Shown: positions 13,372 to 24,443 of the stretch, piece after piece
Layout of the letters: each line of letters starts with the position of its first letter
Position numbering within the stretch: position 1 is the stretch's first letter
From: Paramecium octaurelia
Lineage: Eukaryota; Ciliophora; Oligohymenophorea; Peniculida; Parameciidae
Assembly (NCBI GenBank): GCA_905182995.1
Contig: CAJJDP010000097.1
Coordinates: forward strand, 65,897-129,896
Reading direction: 5' to 3'
DNA: 64,000 bases
Translations under genes and position numbers: made by a program
The notes under the pieces: model-generated
Databases searched by the model: none
What the model was told of the DNA's origin: nothing
Seen by the model: the letters and a program-made list of their open reading frames with translations, nothing else

Positions 13372-13388
13372 AACAACAACGATATTAA

Positions 13389-14703
13389 ATGGATTTCAAT
13401 CTCTCGAAAAGTTATTTGCTATAAAAATTACAGCCGAATCGAGAACAGTCGGCCAAGAAACTGAGCAACATAGAAGTGAATGCAGCAGTTCAGAAATACT
13501 TCTAGATGCTCAAGAAGAAGGAAGGAAAGAGTCCGAGTCCAATAATTTCTCCGACTCAATCCTCCAAGATTCTCAGTCAACTGGTGACTAAGGTCACACC
13601 TTCTTTGGACATCAATGTTCCGACTAAGCCTCCCACGCCTTCAGGAACCCAATCTTATAGGCCCTCATCTGAGAAGAAACCTCATCATCGTCCTCAGTAA
13701 TCTGTGGGACAAAGCAAGGATTTGATTTTACAAAAGCTCCAAACTGCATTATTTTAGAAGCCAAAGACTCAATCTCAACAAGTGACCCCCAAAAGTAATG
13801 GGTAGGGAAGTGTGAGTGTGAACAAATATTTTGAGAGTACAAAAAAATAATAAGAGGAATCTCAGGAATACTACCTATCAAGAGTGAAGAATGCATTTTC
13901 TAAGCCTTCTAAGGATGATTACTTCACTCGAATGTACAGGGAACACTTTTTTCAAACTTATCAAGGAATATATGTTGCTACCTACTTACAACCAGTTGAT
14001 CCGAACGATCTGTAAAACAAGCAAGTTAAGTTAAAATAGAAGGAATGCTACAAAAGTAATCTTAAACATTAGTATATTACTAGATAAAATTACAATTGTC
14101 TTTGATCTGGATGAGACTTTAGTTCATTGCAATGAAAGTTTAGCAATCCCAAGCGATTTAATACTATCCATTCAGGTGTCTCCCCAAGAAACAATTAAGG
14201 CGGGCATAAACATTAGACCTGGAGCAGTAAAGCTCCTAGAATTACTTGTGAATGACTTCGAATTGATACTCTTCACGGCTTCACATCCTTGTTATGCCTA
14301 AAAAGTTATCGAGCATCTAGATCCTTAGAAGACTCTCTTTTCTCATAGTCTTTATAGAGAAAACTGCATCATGACCACAGGAGGCATGTATACAAAGGAT
14401 CTCAGAATTTTTGATAGGCCATTAAGTCAACTTGTCCTAGTAGACAATGCATCTTACTCCTATGCTTGGCAAATAGACAATGGGATACCTATAGTTCCAT
14501 TTTACGATAACAAGGAGGATAGGGAATTGGAATCATTGTTAAAATACTTAAAAGGGATGTAAGGATGTAAAGATGTCAGGGAATACAATAAGTAAGAAAT
14601 CAATTAATATTGTAGAAAACATTTAAGATTGCAATACTTCCAAGATCCTTCAGGCGCAGGAGCAGTGTTTGAGAAACTATTTCAATAGAAGATGGAAATT
14701 TGA
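13389..14703 (+). CDS. NIF/SCP-type CTD-like phosphatase (HAD superfamily)
   Basis: About 428 residues with a 28-nt intron ending just before the catalytic domain (about 14055-14082). The N-terminal 220 residues are Ser/Pro/Lys-rich and unstructured. The catalytic motif is ITIVFDLDETLVHCNES (DxDxT, first Asp nucleophile). Then come INIRPGAVKLLELL, LILFTASHPCYAQKVIEHLD and the lower HAD motif LSQLVLVDNASYSYAWQIDNG with PFYDNKEDREL. This is the FCP1/SCP-like phosphatase fold, which dephosphorylates Ser/Thr in RNA polymerase II CTD or other targets. The substrate here is unknown. The domain looks complete. A fusion to a long low-complexity N-terminus is usual in protists. Confidence 0.88.
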
Positions 14704-14809
14704 TGATATTTTATTAAATGAACTATACTCTAGGCATTTGAGTATTCTCAATTTCATTGTTTATTCACAAGTGCAAATTACTTTGAAACGATTGTATAAA
14801 ATATAAAAA

Positions 14810-15100
14810 ATGGATCCATAATTAAGTCACTACACTTAATTCTTCATTGTAGTTACTAATCTTTGCAAGACGAATCAAATCACTCCAGAACAGAAGTCCT
14901 TACTGAAAAGTAATCTAACTCGAAAAGAGGAGAAAATCTGTCGTATGCTGATATAAAATAGTGGTCCTGGCAAGTATGAGTTGAATATGAACTTTTTAGA
15001 GAAATGTAATTGCGAGAAGCTCTGCTTGATTACCTGGCTGCGTAAAACAAACAAATACAGAGAAGGAGATCGCATAAATCAAAGACAGTTCATTTCATGA
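14810..15100 (+). CDS. Small hypothetical protein, stop overlaps next start
   Basis: 96 residues, intronless: MDPQLSHYTQFFIVV...TPEQKSLLKSNLTRKEEKICRML...NRQFIS-like end. It is mostly helical with several Cys (CKT, CRML, CNCEKLC). I do not recognise it. The TGA (15098-15100) overlaps the first ATG of the phosphodiesterase gene (15097-15099) as ATGA, which is unusual in a eukaryote. It may be a separate short gene if the downstream gene really starts at the ATG at 15187, or an N-terminal exon of the same gene with a junction I could not place. Confidence 0.5.
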
Positions 15101-18100
15101 AAGACGTAGCAGAGCAGGAAAAACAACCAGAAGTTGTCCCTGCTCAGGAATCGTCAGCCCAGCCCTTGGCAAGTGCAGCAGCTGTCATGATTGAGCAACT
15201 GACTGGGGTCTTACATAAACATATTGATAAGCATAGTTTGCTTGTACCAGAGGATAAAGAGAAGCTGATATAACTGTGCGGCTTAATTTCCAAGCTAACA
15301 ACCGAGTAGGTTGATTTAGATGGAGTGAGTCCATTTAGGGCTAGATATTCCTCGGAAAATAGCAAGTTGGCTGAGATAAGTGAGAAGGATTTGGATTCTA
15401 GTGACGAGGACGTCTACGAGAAAATGGCAAAGGGAATAGATGAGATCTATAAGGAATTAAAGAGTATTTTCACTGGAAATTTGCATACTCATTTACTGCT
15501 CATGCAAGAGGACATTTCCTATGAAAATTTATATCAAGTCCTTAAATTCTTACTTAAAATCCTCGTGGATGCAGATGAATTCACCTTCTTCATTCACCGG
15601 GATAAAGAATGGGAAGTGTATTAATCCTCCAATGATTCCATCAAAGACGTAACACCTGAAGAAGCTCAGAGGGTAACTGATGAATTGGCATACATTCGTC
15701 CATTCTGTATTTACAGAATAGATCCAAAGCAAAGACAGTATCCTTAAATTGAAGATACCTGCAAGACGATTGGTTATGCCCAAACATCAATTGTGAAGTT
15801 TTAATTGCAATTAAAGAATTACGAAGTGTTATTTTGTCTTCATTGGACTGACAAAGACAAGAAGAATATTAAAAGGAAATTCATAAAGTACTTTGTAGAT
15901 TCACTATATAAGTTATGCCAATATGTATGGATTCAACAAGGATGTGACTCATTTGGCATAATTTTTGGTGGAAACCATCATAACAGCCAAAGTCCAGTTC
16001 TTCAATCCACTTAGATTTGCTGACTAAGTTCAAGATATCGGAATTAGTTTCATGCGTATATCTAGATTTTTGTTGGTCGAGGGAATCGAAAAAGTCCTTA
16101 GCATAAAATTTGAGGTGGATAAGGAACAAACTTTTTCAACAGATGAGAATATCAAAAGGTTGAAAGAGACTTCGTGTGTCAAAATAGAATTAAAGGATTC
16201 AAACCCAGTCACTTTAAGAATAAAGGACATGGACTTGAAAAATGACTAGGATCAACACTTATATTAAGTGGTAATCATTATGCGCTTACATGATAGATCA
16301 TTCAAACCCAAGAAAAATATGATGGTTATGTGAAGTTGTGTTATGAAAAGTCAGCATTTTATAAGTATTTCTTGAGAACAACAGATTCTTTATTATTTGA
16401 TTTTAATAAACAAGGAGAATTGATTTTCTTGAGTAGACCAATCTCTAAATCCTTAAAGTATTAAGTTCTTTGAATATTTATAGAGAAAGATATAATATCA
16501 ACTTTGATCCCAAAGCCATTTTGTATAACAAGATTTCCTACTAGGATATCTTTGCTTAGAATAGTATCATATCGAACATTGAGGTTAATATTTAGAACAT
16601 ACACGAAAATAGAAGAAATCAATATTTGAGTAATTTGGAGAATCCTTAGTTTGAAATCTTCCTTAAAGTTGTTGATAATGATTTTAAAGGGTTTACTGTG
16701 ATTTTCCATGAGAATGAAGCCAGAAGGTTGAAACAATATTTCATGGCATTAAAAATTGACAATATGACAAATGATGTCTAAAAGGAGGCAGAGGCTAATA
16801 AATCTTTAGAGGAGGACATATAAAAACAAATATTAATTTAATACAACAAACATTAGACATTTAAATTTTTAAATTAATTGGATGAAACTCAAGATGTTGC
16901 CAATTCTATGATTGCACTATTCATCCCAGAAAATGAATTATCATAGATTAGACATCGTAAGACTGATGGTAGAAGTCCAGAGTAACAAAACAAAGATTTG
17001 TAAAATGACTAATGGATCATACCTCCTCAAAAGAGCAAGAAAATAGGATCTAGTGTTTATGTTAAGTGTTAGCAATAATTGGAAACAGTGGATGCTAATC
17101 AATTCAAAGTGAATGAAAATGATTCTTAATTGGATCTATTTGAATTTAATATCTTAGTTTTAGACTCATCATAGGAGAAGCATAGAATAGTGTATAGCAT
17201 CTTAGAGAAGAATGGTTTCATCTCCTAATACAATTTAAACAAACAATGTTTAGCTCAATTCTTGAGTGTTTTGTAGAAGAAGTACAACAAACGAAATAAT
17301 TCATTTCACAATTACGATCATGGAATTGCTGTGATGCAAAGTTCTCATTTCATGTTGTAATGTGGAAAGGCAAAACAATTCATTGATGATTTCAGGAGAA
17401 TGTCCACCATAATCTCAGGTTTGTGTCATGATGTATCACACACTGGCAGAACCAACATCTTTATGATTAATAGTCAATCCAAGTTGGCTACTCGCTATCA
17501 TGATTCTAGTGTAATTTAAACATTTTATAATTCAAGCCTCTAGAATAGCATCATGCTGCTACTACTATTTTTATGTTAAAGGATCCTTCACTCAATTTCT
17601 TGAACTCCTTATCCAAGGAACAAACTCAACAATTCAGACGAGTTCTTATAGATAACATTTTATATACGGATATAAAGGTCCACTTCACATTGTTAAAAGA
17701 CTTTGAAAGTAGAATCAAGGATGAAGTCACGAAACCATTTGGTACTGGAGATGATGATCTAAAATTATTGACAGGAATGATTATTCATACAGCAGATTTT
17801 AATGGGGGAGCCAAGGTATTTGAGATCTCCAGAATTTGGTCAGAGAGAGTTAATAAAGAATTCAGTGCATAATATGATGAAGAGGGCAGATTAGGAATTC
17901 CATAAACACCATTTTTGAAGGACCTTGACAAATTGCATATTATGGCTAAATCTGAAATGGGATTCTTTAAAGTGATTGTTAGACCCCTTTGGTTCACTTT
18001 GAATACCTTCTTTGTATTTCAATATCACATTATCTTAGGATGGATTCCTCCAGTAAAGCATAACCAATCTTGATAACACCATTATTAGTTGGGAAAAAAT

Positions 18101-18149
18101 CTATCATGCTAATCTTCCTAAAGAGGAGAGATAACAATAATAATAATGA
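15097..18149 (+). CDS. Cyclic nucleotide phosphodiesterase (class I PDE) with long N-terminal region
   Basis: About 970 residues. Introns that fit are 25 nt (near 15889), 26 nt (near 16273), 26 nt (near 16457), 26 nt (near 17511) and 25 nt (near 18021). The C-terminal catalytic domain has HNYDHGIAVMQSSHFML, the metal-binding GLCHDVSHTGRTN (HDxxHxG), SSPLEQHHAATT, the second-metal Asp in IHTADFNGGAKVFEISRIW and QYDEEGRLGIPQTPFLKD with the invariant-Gln region. So it hydrolyses cAMP and/or cGMP. The first 600 residues hold two halves that could be GAF-like, but no clear NKFDE motif was seen. The start could be 15097 or the ATG at 15187. A PDE close to a cNMP-binding protein is probably chance. 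Confidence 0.87.
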
Positions 18150-18710
18150 ATGTAATTTGTTAAATATTATGATATCATTTTACAATAAAGTACTAATATA
18201 ATACAAAAAGATTATAATATTCTCTTGTAAATTCAATTGTAGAAATAAGAATATTTAATTTCTTCAACGAGTTTAATAAAATCTAAATTTAACTACTTTA
18301 AGAAAACTCAAATAACTCACTCTAAATATTCAATAATTCTCTTCTTTTATTTTTGATCAATCAAATTATTAACATCTTATTCTCCAAATCCTATATTATC
18401 TCCCATCAACAATTAATATCAAATATTTCTTAACATTTTTTCGAAATCACTTAAATCTAAATGTATAATTGATCAAAAAAGGTTCATTAACTTATCATTC
18501 ATTATATCATTAATACTGAAGTAATTTTCAGCAGATAGTTTAGAATATATAATTTATATACACTCATTTAGTCATCTAAATTAGGCTTCATATTTGAAAA
18601 ATGACTTACAACTTTAATTATCACTTTATTTATCATTCTTTAGAATTGGAACTAATTAAATAGTAGTGTATAAATGGAGTGTTAATAATCATAAAAATAT
18701 TTAATAAATA
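18150..18710. other. Intergenic, AT-rich, contains a decayed minus-strand frame
   Basis: About 560 bp between the phosphodiesterase and the La-type gene. Apart from the minus-strand remnant listed separately, only A/T-rich sequence is seen, with no RNA gene. Confidence 0.5.
18311..18661 (-). pseudogene. Probable gene remnant with several in-frame TGA
   Basis: One minus-strand frame gives protein-like blocks: VPILKNDKQSDNQSCKSFF, YSKLSAENYFSINDIMNDK, LDLSDFEKMLRNI and GFGEQDVNNLIDQKQKK. They are separated by TGA at 18572-18574, 18473-18475, 18419-18421, 18317-18319 and 18308-18310, all in the same phase. No set of short introns removes them. A decayed gene is the simplest reading. I do not recognise the family. 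Confidence 0.3.
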
Positions 18711-19699
18711 ATGAAGAACATAAATTAATTTCAAAGTCTGGATTGCCAATTGGGTGATTAATATGACCCCACAGCCAAAATAGTTGTTTCGTCTCGCCAG
18801 GAGAAGGATGATTATTTACTACCGCGGATTTGCAAATAAATTGAATTCTACTTGGGAGATGCAAACCTATTGCATGATAACTATTTCAGACGGCTACTCC
18901 AAGAAAATTAGGGTTGGATTCCTTTGGAGGCATTCTTATAATGTAATAAGATAAAAGTTATACTTCGTAATTATCCGAAAGGATCGAAGCAGCAAGTGCT
19001 AATTCTAATATACGCATTGAAAAGAAGTGACATTTTGGAGGTGGATGAGGATAGAGGGATGGTGAAGAGGAGAATTCCATTTGTTGACAATAGTAATTTT
19101 ATGGATGAGCGGACCATTTATGTGGAGAACATTCCCCGAGTCGTGGATCAATAGTTGTTGCATCAGATTTTCAGCAGAGTAGTGTTATTGTCCTAATGAA
19201 AATAGATAGATAAGCAGGTCTTGCAGGTGAAGAAATTCGACACGTATGGATTTATAACCTTTCTTAACATCGAGAGTGTAAACAAGGCCATTCAAGTTTG
19301 CAACAACTTAATACCTAAAGAGATTATGGAGAGGGAAAGTAAGGAGAGTCTAATTTAGTAATGATCAAAGGCGGATTACGAGTGATGAGTAAGATCGATT
19401 GGCTCAATTACAAAAATTAGTGCAAGTAGTTGAAATAGAAAAAGATTAATGAACTGATCGAGGAGCCTGTCAAATTGAAAATTAAGCAGATTCAAACTCA
19501 AGATCTAAAAATCGAAGAGTTGCGCATCGCTGTTGGTCACGCTGTCAATCCTCGACTCGTCAAGCACATTAATATCGATGCAGACACATGCGTCATTGAG
19601 TGTGCAAATCAACTTGCAGCAGATTCAATCAAACTCAACATCTTTCGCATCCAAAACTATGATGACAGATTCTGTAATTCCTTTTTGGACATTTCATGA
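18711..19699 (+). CDS. La-related RNA-binding protein (LARP7 / p65-like)
   Basis: 312 residues with introns of 27 nt (19179-19205) and 23 nt (near 19349). A La motif near residues 40-90 reads PRICKQIEFYLGDANLLHDN then YFRRLLQENQGWIPLEAFL. An RRM follows with DERTIYVENIPRVVDQQLL and an RNP1-like FDTYGFITFLN. After that comes LRVMSKIDWLNYKNQCKQL, the conserved post-RRM block seen in LARP7 proteins, then a short C-terminal region with a possible divergent xRRM (LRIAVGHAVNPRLVKHIN). LARP7 proteins bind the 3' end of Pol III RNAs. In ciliates the group includes the telomerase subunits p65 (Tetrahymena) and p43 (Euplotes). A telomerase or other small-RNA role is inferred only. The protein is short for the family. 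Confidence 0.82.
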
Positions 19700-19813
19700 T
19701 CACAATATCAATATTCATCATTGTTCCTTCTTTTCACAATACTACTTTTTTTTACCATCAGCATTTCCTCCCCAACGACTTTTAAATATTTATATAATAT
19801 AGAAAATCATATA

Positions 19814-22334
19814 TCATTAAGGGAACTTTCTCTTCAAATATGACTCCAACTCCTTTATTTGTATAGGCTTGATCATATAAAAGTCCATTCCTGAATTCAA
19901 GGCTTTCTGCTTGCTCTCCAAATCAGCATACCCAGTGTTCGCTATACAGATTCCTTTTGGAATTTGATTCTCATGCATCATCTTCTTCAAATTTCTCACT
20001 GTGTCAAACCCATCCATTATCGGCATATTGAGATCAAGAAAGAATACAACATAGCCATTATTTTAGCAGTGTCTACAAGGCTCCTTCATTTTTTAAATCG
20101 CCTTCTTTATTGCTTCCTGTCCATTGAAAGTGAAATCACAATGAGCATTGAATCTATGCAGAATCAATTGCAGACTTTGAATATTAAAATATTCATCATC
20201 TACAATTAATATCCTACTACAACAATTGCTGCCAATACTAAATTTAACTATTTCTGACTTGAAACTAGCTTATAAAGAAGGTATCATAATTTTAGACTCT
20301 TCCTGTCTTGATTCAATTTCATCCTCTTCTTATTACAATTTCTGGATTATTCCAAACAATGATTTGGAATCTGCTGATCTGAAACGTATAGCACGGCTTT
20401 GAAACAGACTTTTTTCTCTCCATGTGTCGCCATTGTCCTCCTTGTGATCGCTGTTCAAGATCTAGCCTTTATGAGAGCCTTCAGATATTGGTTATTATTC
20501 TAAATAATAGGTTTAATTTAACACTTTCACGTAAGTTTGACTAGCCACATACACACTATCATTATAGAGTTATTGAGAATTGGATATTGTGAAGAAGAAT
20601 TCGCTGCCCTTTTATAATTCACTAGTGAATTGGATTCCATGTTTTCCATTCATTTTCAATACGATTGCATTGGAGATGCTCAAGCCCAATCCACATCCAA
20701 CTGAATTATGCGAGATCCTTAATAATTTGGTGTTGTCCTTCAATAGTTTGTGCAATTTGGCCTGTTCTGCCTGATTCATTCCAATGCCATTATCCTATAC
20801 TTTGACCTTAATTTTATCCTTGTAAAAGGCGATGGATACTGTGATGATGCCATTCTCAGTGAAGCGTATTGAATTACTCATCAATTGATATAGTACTTGT
20901 TTGAATCTATCTTGATCGTTATACACAAGAAGTTGCTGAGGGCAGTTTACTATAATTTAATTATTTCTTTGTGTTGTTTATTAATTCAGTAAATATTATA
21001 TCTCCTGAATGATTTCGTAGGGACTGAATTCCTGAAGTCTCAAAGCGAATTGTTTCAATAATATGGTGTTGAAATCCCTCACACTCTGAAGTACATAAGA
21101 GAGCAATTTGGAGTTGATGTAGGTAGGTTCGATGTAGGTTGCTTTGACTTGTTCATTAATTAGTTCATTGTCCATAGCTTCGGATGAGACAGTGACAATG
21201 CAATTGAGAAATGTTCCAAACTCATGAGAAATAGATTGGAATATGTTGCCTAGTAATTCGCTTGATAAAGATTCGTAAGTTTGCTTTGAATGGTTTGAGT
21301 TGTTGTATAAATTGTTGGTGTTGTTTAGTTTGAAGTTATCTGGAAAGGTGTAAACAGATTTGTTGATTGTTTTCATTGAGGGTTCAAATTGGATGATTAA
21401 GTAGTCGATAAAGTTATCGCTCAACACAAAAAAGTTTAATCTAACATTAATAAGATTTTTATAATCCAAATCAGCCACACAGAAGTAGGAGTAATAGGAA
21501 TTCATATCACATAATAGAGATGACAAAATGGTTCTGATGTCAGGTTTCAAGAATGGCAATTTGAAGGGAGATGAAATAATATTTGTATTATTTTCTGATA
21601 ACACTTTTACTAGATTTTAAGAATAGGTATCGCATCTTACATCCAACAAACGTTCGATGGCTTCATCCCTATCGCTTTCCATCAACTAACAGATGTCAGA
21701 TTGATTGTGGAGACATTTAAAATGATCATTTAGGACAATGAATTTTTGATCCGTCATCCAGGGCCTCGGTTACTGATCACTCATACATTAATTTAAGAAT
21801 ATGCATCTTTGCACTCTAAATGGTCTCCTATTGCACACATTAGTTTGATTTGGCTATAGATGTCTTCTTCTTTTTTCGGTTTATAAAGTATAAAAATCCA
21901 AGCAATGCAACACATTATCCCAAAGTTAACATCAATCTCCACACCTCCAAATAATTGTACAAAATTTGAGAAACCATCCCCCAAAACAGCACCAGAATAC
22001 TCTGGTTATAGAACATTTTTGTGTCGTACAGCAGTTCAAACTATATCAATATAAGTACCTAAAAATTTAAATCTACTCTACATATAAATATGTCAAATCT
22101 TAATTGTCGTTTTGCAATAATCCGAAGACTATCCCATCATTCCCCACTCCTACAATCCATAACACTTTGAGATCTGAATATTTCATCAGGGCCATCTTAA
22201 CAATTAGACCAATATAGTGTAATAAGATTGGGATCCATAATTAATTGTCATTGCTATTCAAACTCGCCCAAATCAACTCAAAAGTAACGAATGCCTCGAA
22301 ATAGAAGAAACTAGCAAAGTTAATTCTTTGCATA
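19814..22334 (-). CDS. Membrane hybrid histidine kinase / response regulator
   Basis: Starts at MQRINFASFFYFEAFV (ATG at 22334) and ends KRKFPQ at TGA 19814-19816. The N-terminal third is hydrophobic with several membrane segments (FEAFVTFELIWASL, LHYIGLIVKMALM, LVLFWGMVSQILY, CVALLGFLYF). After an 18-nt and a 22-nt intron a sensor-like region follows, then the H-box SISHEFGTFLN (about 21220), the ATP-binding DNGIGMNQAEQ and GCGLGLSISNAIVLKM. The C-terminus is a receiver domain with ILIVDDEYFN, acceptor Asp in FLDLNMPIMDGFDTV and Lys in IKPIQIKEL. All phosphotransfer residues (His, Asp, Lys) are present. Hybrid kinases are known in ciliates; the signal is unknown. Additional introns are likely. 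Convergent with the La-type gene (114 bp gap). Confidence 0.85.
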
Positions 22335-22916
22335 TTTTGAATAATGAATAATTAAATTTAATTTCTTACTGATAATAAATACTCCCACTAAATTGCTGCC
22401 AACATTTTCGAATTCAACTTTGAATTCAAATATTACTTTCTCATTTAACATAATTAAATGTAAATTTCATTTTTGATTATTTTTTATAATAATCACATAC
22501 TCAAAGTTAGAATTCAATTAAAAATTATTTATCAATTTATAACAATGTATAAATTAACACAAATCTAAAATTTTAACTTATTAATCATGATATTATTGAT
22601 CCCCAATATTTCTTAAAGTAACACACTCCCTCCTATTTGCTTCGAATCAGCTTCAAAAACAAAGACTTCCAATCATCTATCTTGCTTTACATTCATTCAT
22701 TGATATTTCTTTTCATCAACTCAGACATGGGGGATCTATTAGTGTCCATGACATGCAAAGTCGATTTGAATTTTTAAATTTATATGATATTATCCAAAGT
22801 TAACACACTGACCAGGAATATTTAGATTTTAATTAATTAATTTATTATTATATTATCTAAAATAAATGCTTCGTTTAGCATTCAAGCAATAAAAACGTTA
22901 GTCTTTCTAGTAAAAA
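22335..22916. other. Divergent intergenic region, possible tiny gene
   Basis: Between the histidine kinase and the TPR-like gene. Mostly A/T-rich. A minus-strand stretch at about 22585-22749 reads ...MQSKIDDWKSLFLKLIRSK... to a TGA at 22585-22587. It would need either a start at the second Met or a ~36-nt intron, so it may be a very small gene or nothing. No other feature seen. Confidence 0.3.
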
Positions 22917-24373
22917 ATGAAGATATGTGAATTATTACTCGAACGTGGTCTCAAATTTTATGAATTAGGTATATGAGAGTTTAGAATAATACATTAGAAC
23001 AATTTGGAAATGCAATAGATTAATTTGAGATTTGCATGTCTGTATTTGCCGAGGCTAGAATGCCAAAGAGATGGGAAGACACCACATTTGAAGAGTTAAC
23101 TCAATAAAAATAACCTGAGCAATCTCAAATAGACAGTACTTAAAATAATTTAAAGAGCAAAAGGACTTCGTCTCAAATTATTTGAGAAAATGGCAGAATG
23201 CTATTATCGTCAGTTGGAGCAAGGTGCTTGTACAAAGATGTGCGATTACTGGTTACAAATGAGTCCCTAATGTATAAATGCTTTGATTTTGCGTGCAAAA
23301 GTATGTATTAGAAATAGCAATAGTCCCGTTTTTTGTCTGACAATATCACACAAATTGATTGCCAAATGGCATTCAAGGATCTCAAATTTGCTTAGCAACT
23401 TGATCCACACAATGCAGCATTGGCAAAGTTTTATGAGAAGGTGAAAGCATAATTATTGGCATATAAAGAGTTGGAATATAAAAATTACACAGATTTGCAA
23501 AGAAAACAGTTGGAGTTGATTCAACAATATCGGAAACAAGAAGATGATGAAGATGTTCAATAGGATTTCATGGCTCATTTGGCTTATTAAGATTATGATC
23601 AAGAGTTGAGTTATGAATAAGATAACACCAAGCCCATTCCAATAGAAGTATCAGAGTTGGGAAGATTCATAGAGACAAGAGGGATGGAGATGGTGAAGGT
23701 TTATTAGTAGAATGGATAACTGAAAGAGGCTGAGGACTTAAGAGAGAAGTTAAAAAAAGCAATAGCAGCAAAGAAGTAATTGGAAAAGATATCCTAATTG
23801 GATTTCAATAGGCCTAAGAAAGTAAGTATTTAATAGTGAACGATAGAAATTGTATGAGTTTGCTTAGAAGTATGGCATAAACCTACTGGATCCTCAAGTA
23901 CAAAGCGAGTTTAAGAGAATTCAGGAGCAGAATTTGGAGGATATTAGGGAGTGGTTGAAACAAAACTAATGGAGTTACACAGATAAGGCTACTTAGATGC
24001 AAGAATAGGAATTGGCTAGACAAGAGTTGGCCAAATTGTAATTCAAGAGGAAGACCATCCCTTAGAAGGTAAGCCTTATGCATTATTGTAGCATAACAAG
24101 AATAAATTTAATAAGAAAGTATAGCCATTGATTAGTACACAGACTAGTGGTTCTACGCCGGTGACTATTAATAATAATATCACTTACAATTAGACTTTTA
24201 ATCAATGCAATAATGTCATTAATAATTCAAGTATTATAAGAGTTTGATTGTTTTTAGCGAATGAATAAAGTGATGAACAATTAGCAGATTGCAATTGCTT
24301 TATTAATCTAACCATACTACTCTTGGCCATATTTGCCATATTAGCAGCCATTTATTATTCATTCCTTAAATGA
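22917..24373 (+). CDS. Tail-anchored TPR-like protein
   Basis: Begins MKICELLLERGLKFYEL, with introns of 29, 22, 23, 25, 23 and 27 nt that keep the frame. The N-terminal half looks like paired TPR helices: FGNAIDQFEICMSVF, CYYRQLEQGACTKMCDYWL and AFKDLKFAQQLDPHNAAL, close in style to the TPR part of FKBP- or AIP-type co-chaperones, though no isomerase domain is present. A Gln/Lys-rich coiled coil follows (QKYGINLLDPQVQSEFKRIQ). The last intron (27 nt, starting GTATTATAAG near 24232) is essential: it leads to a single C-terminal hydrophobic helix, NLTILLLAIFAILAAIYYSF, then LK and TGA 24371-24373. A tail-anchored membrane protein with the TPR part in the cytosol is inferred. Without that intron the gene would stop at 24247. 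Confidence 0.72.
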
Positions 24374-24443
24374 ATTAAATATATTTAAATAAAATAAATT
24401 GCTTAAACATAAAAACACTCATTTACAATTAATTATATTTATA

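Noticed and set aside
18311..18661. TGA read as tryptophan (all three stops reassigned)
   Set aside because: If TGA is also sense, every frame is open and the evidence vanishes. All confident genes in the window end cleanly at TGA.
24245..24247. TGA as the end of the TPR-like gene
   Set aside because: A 27-nt GT...TAG intron removes it and leads into a convincing C-terminal membrane helix ending at 24373.
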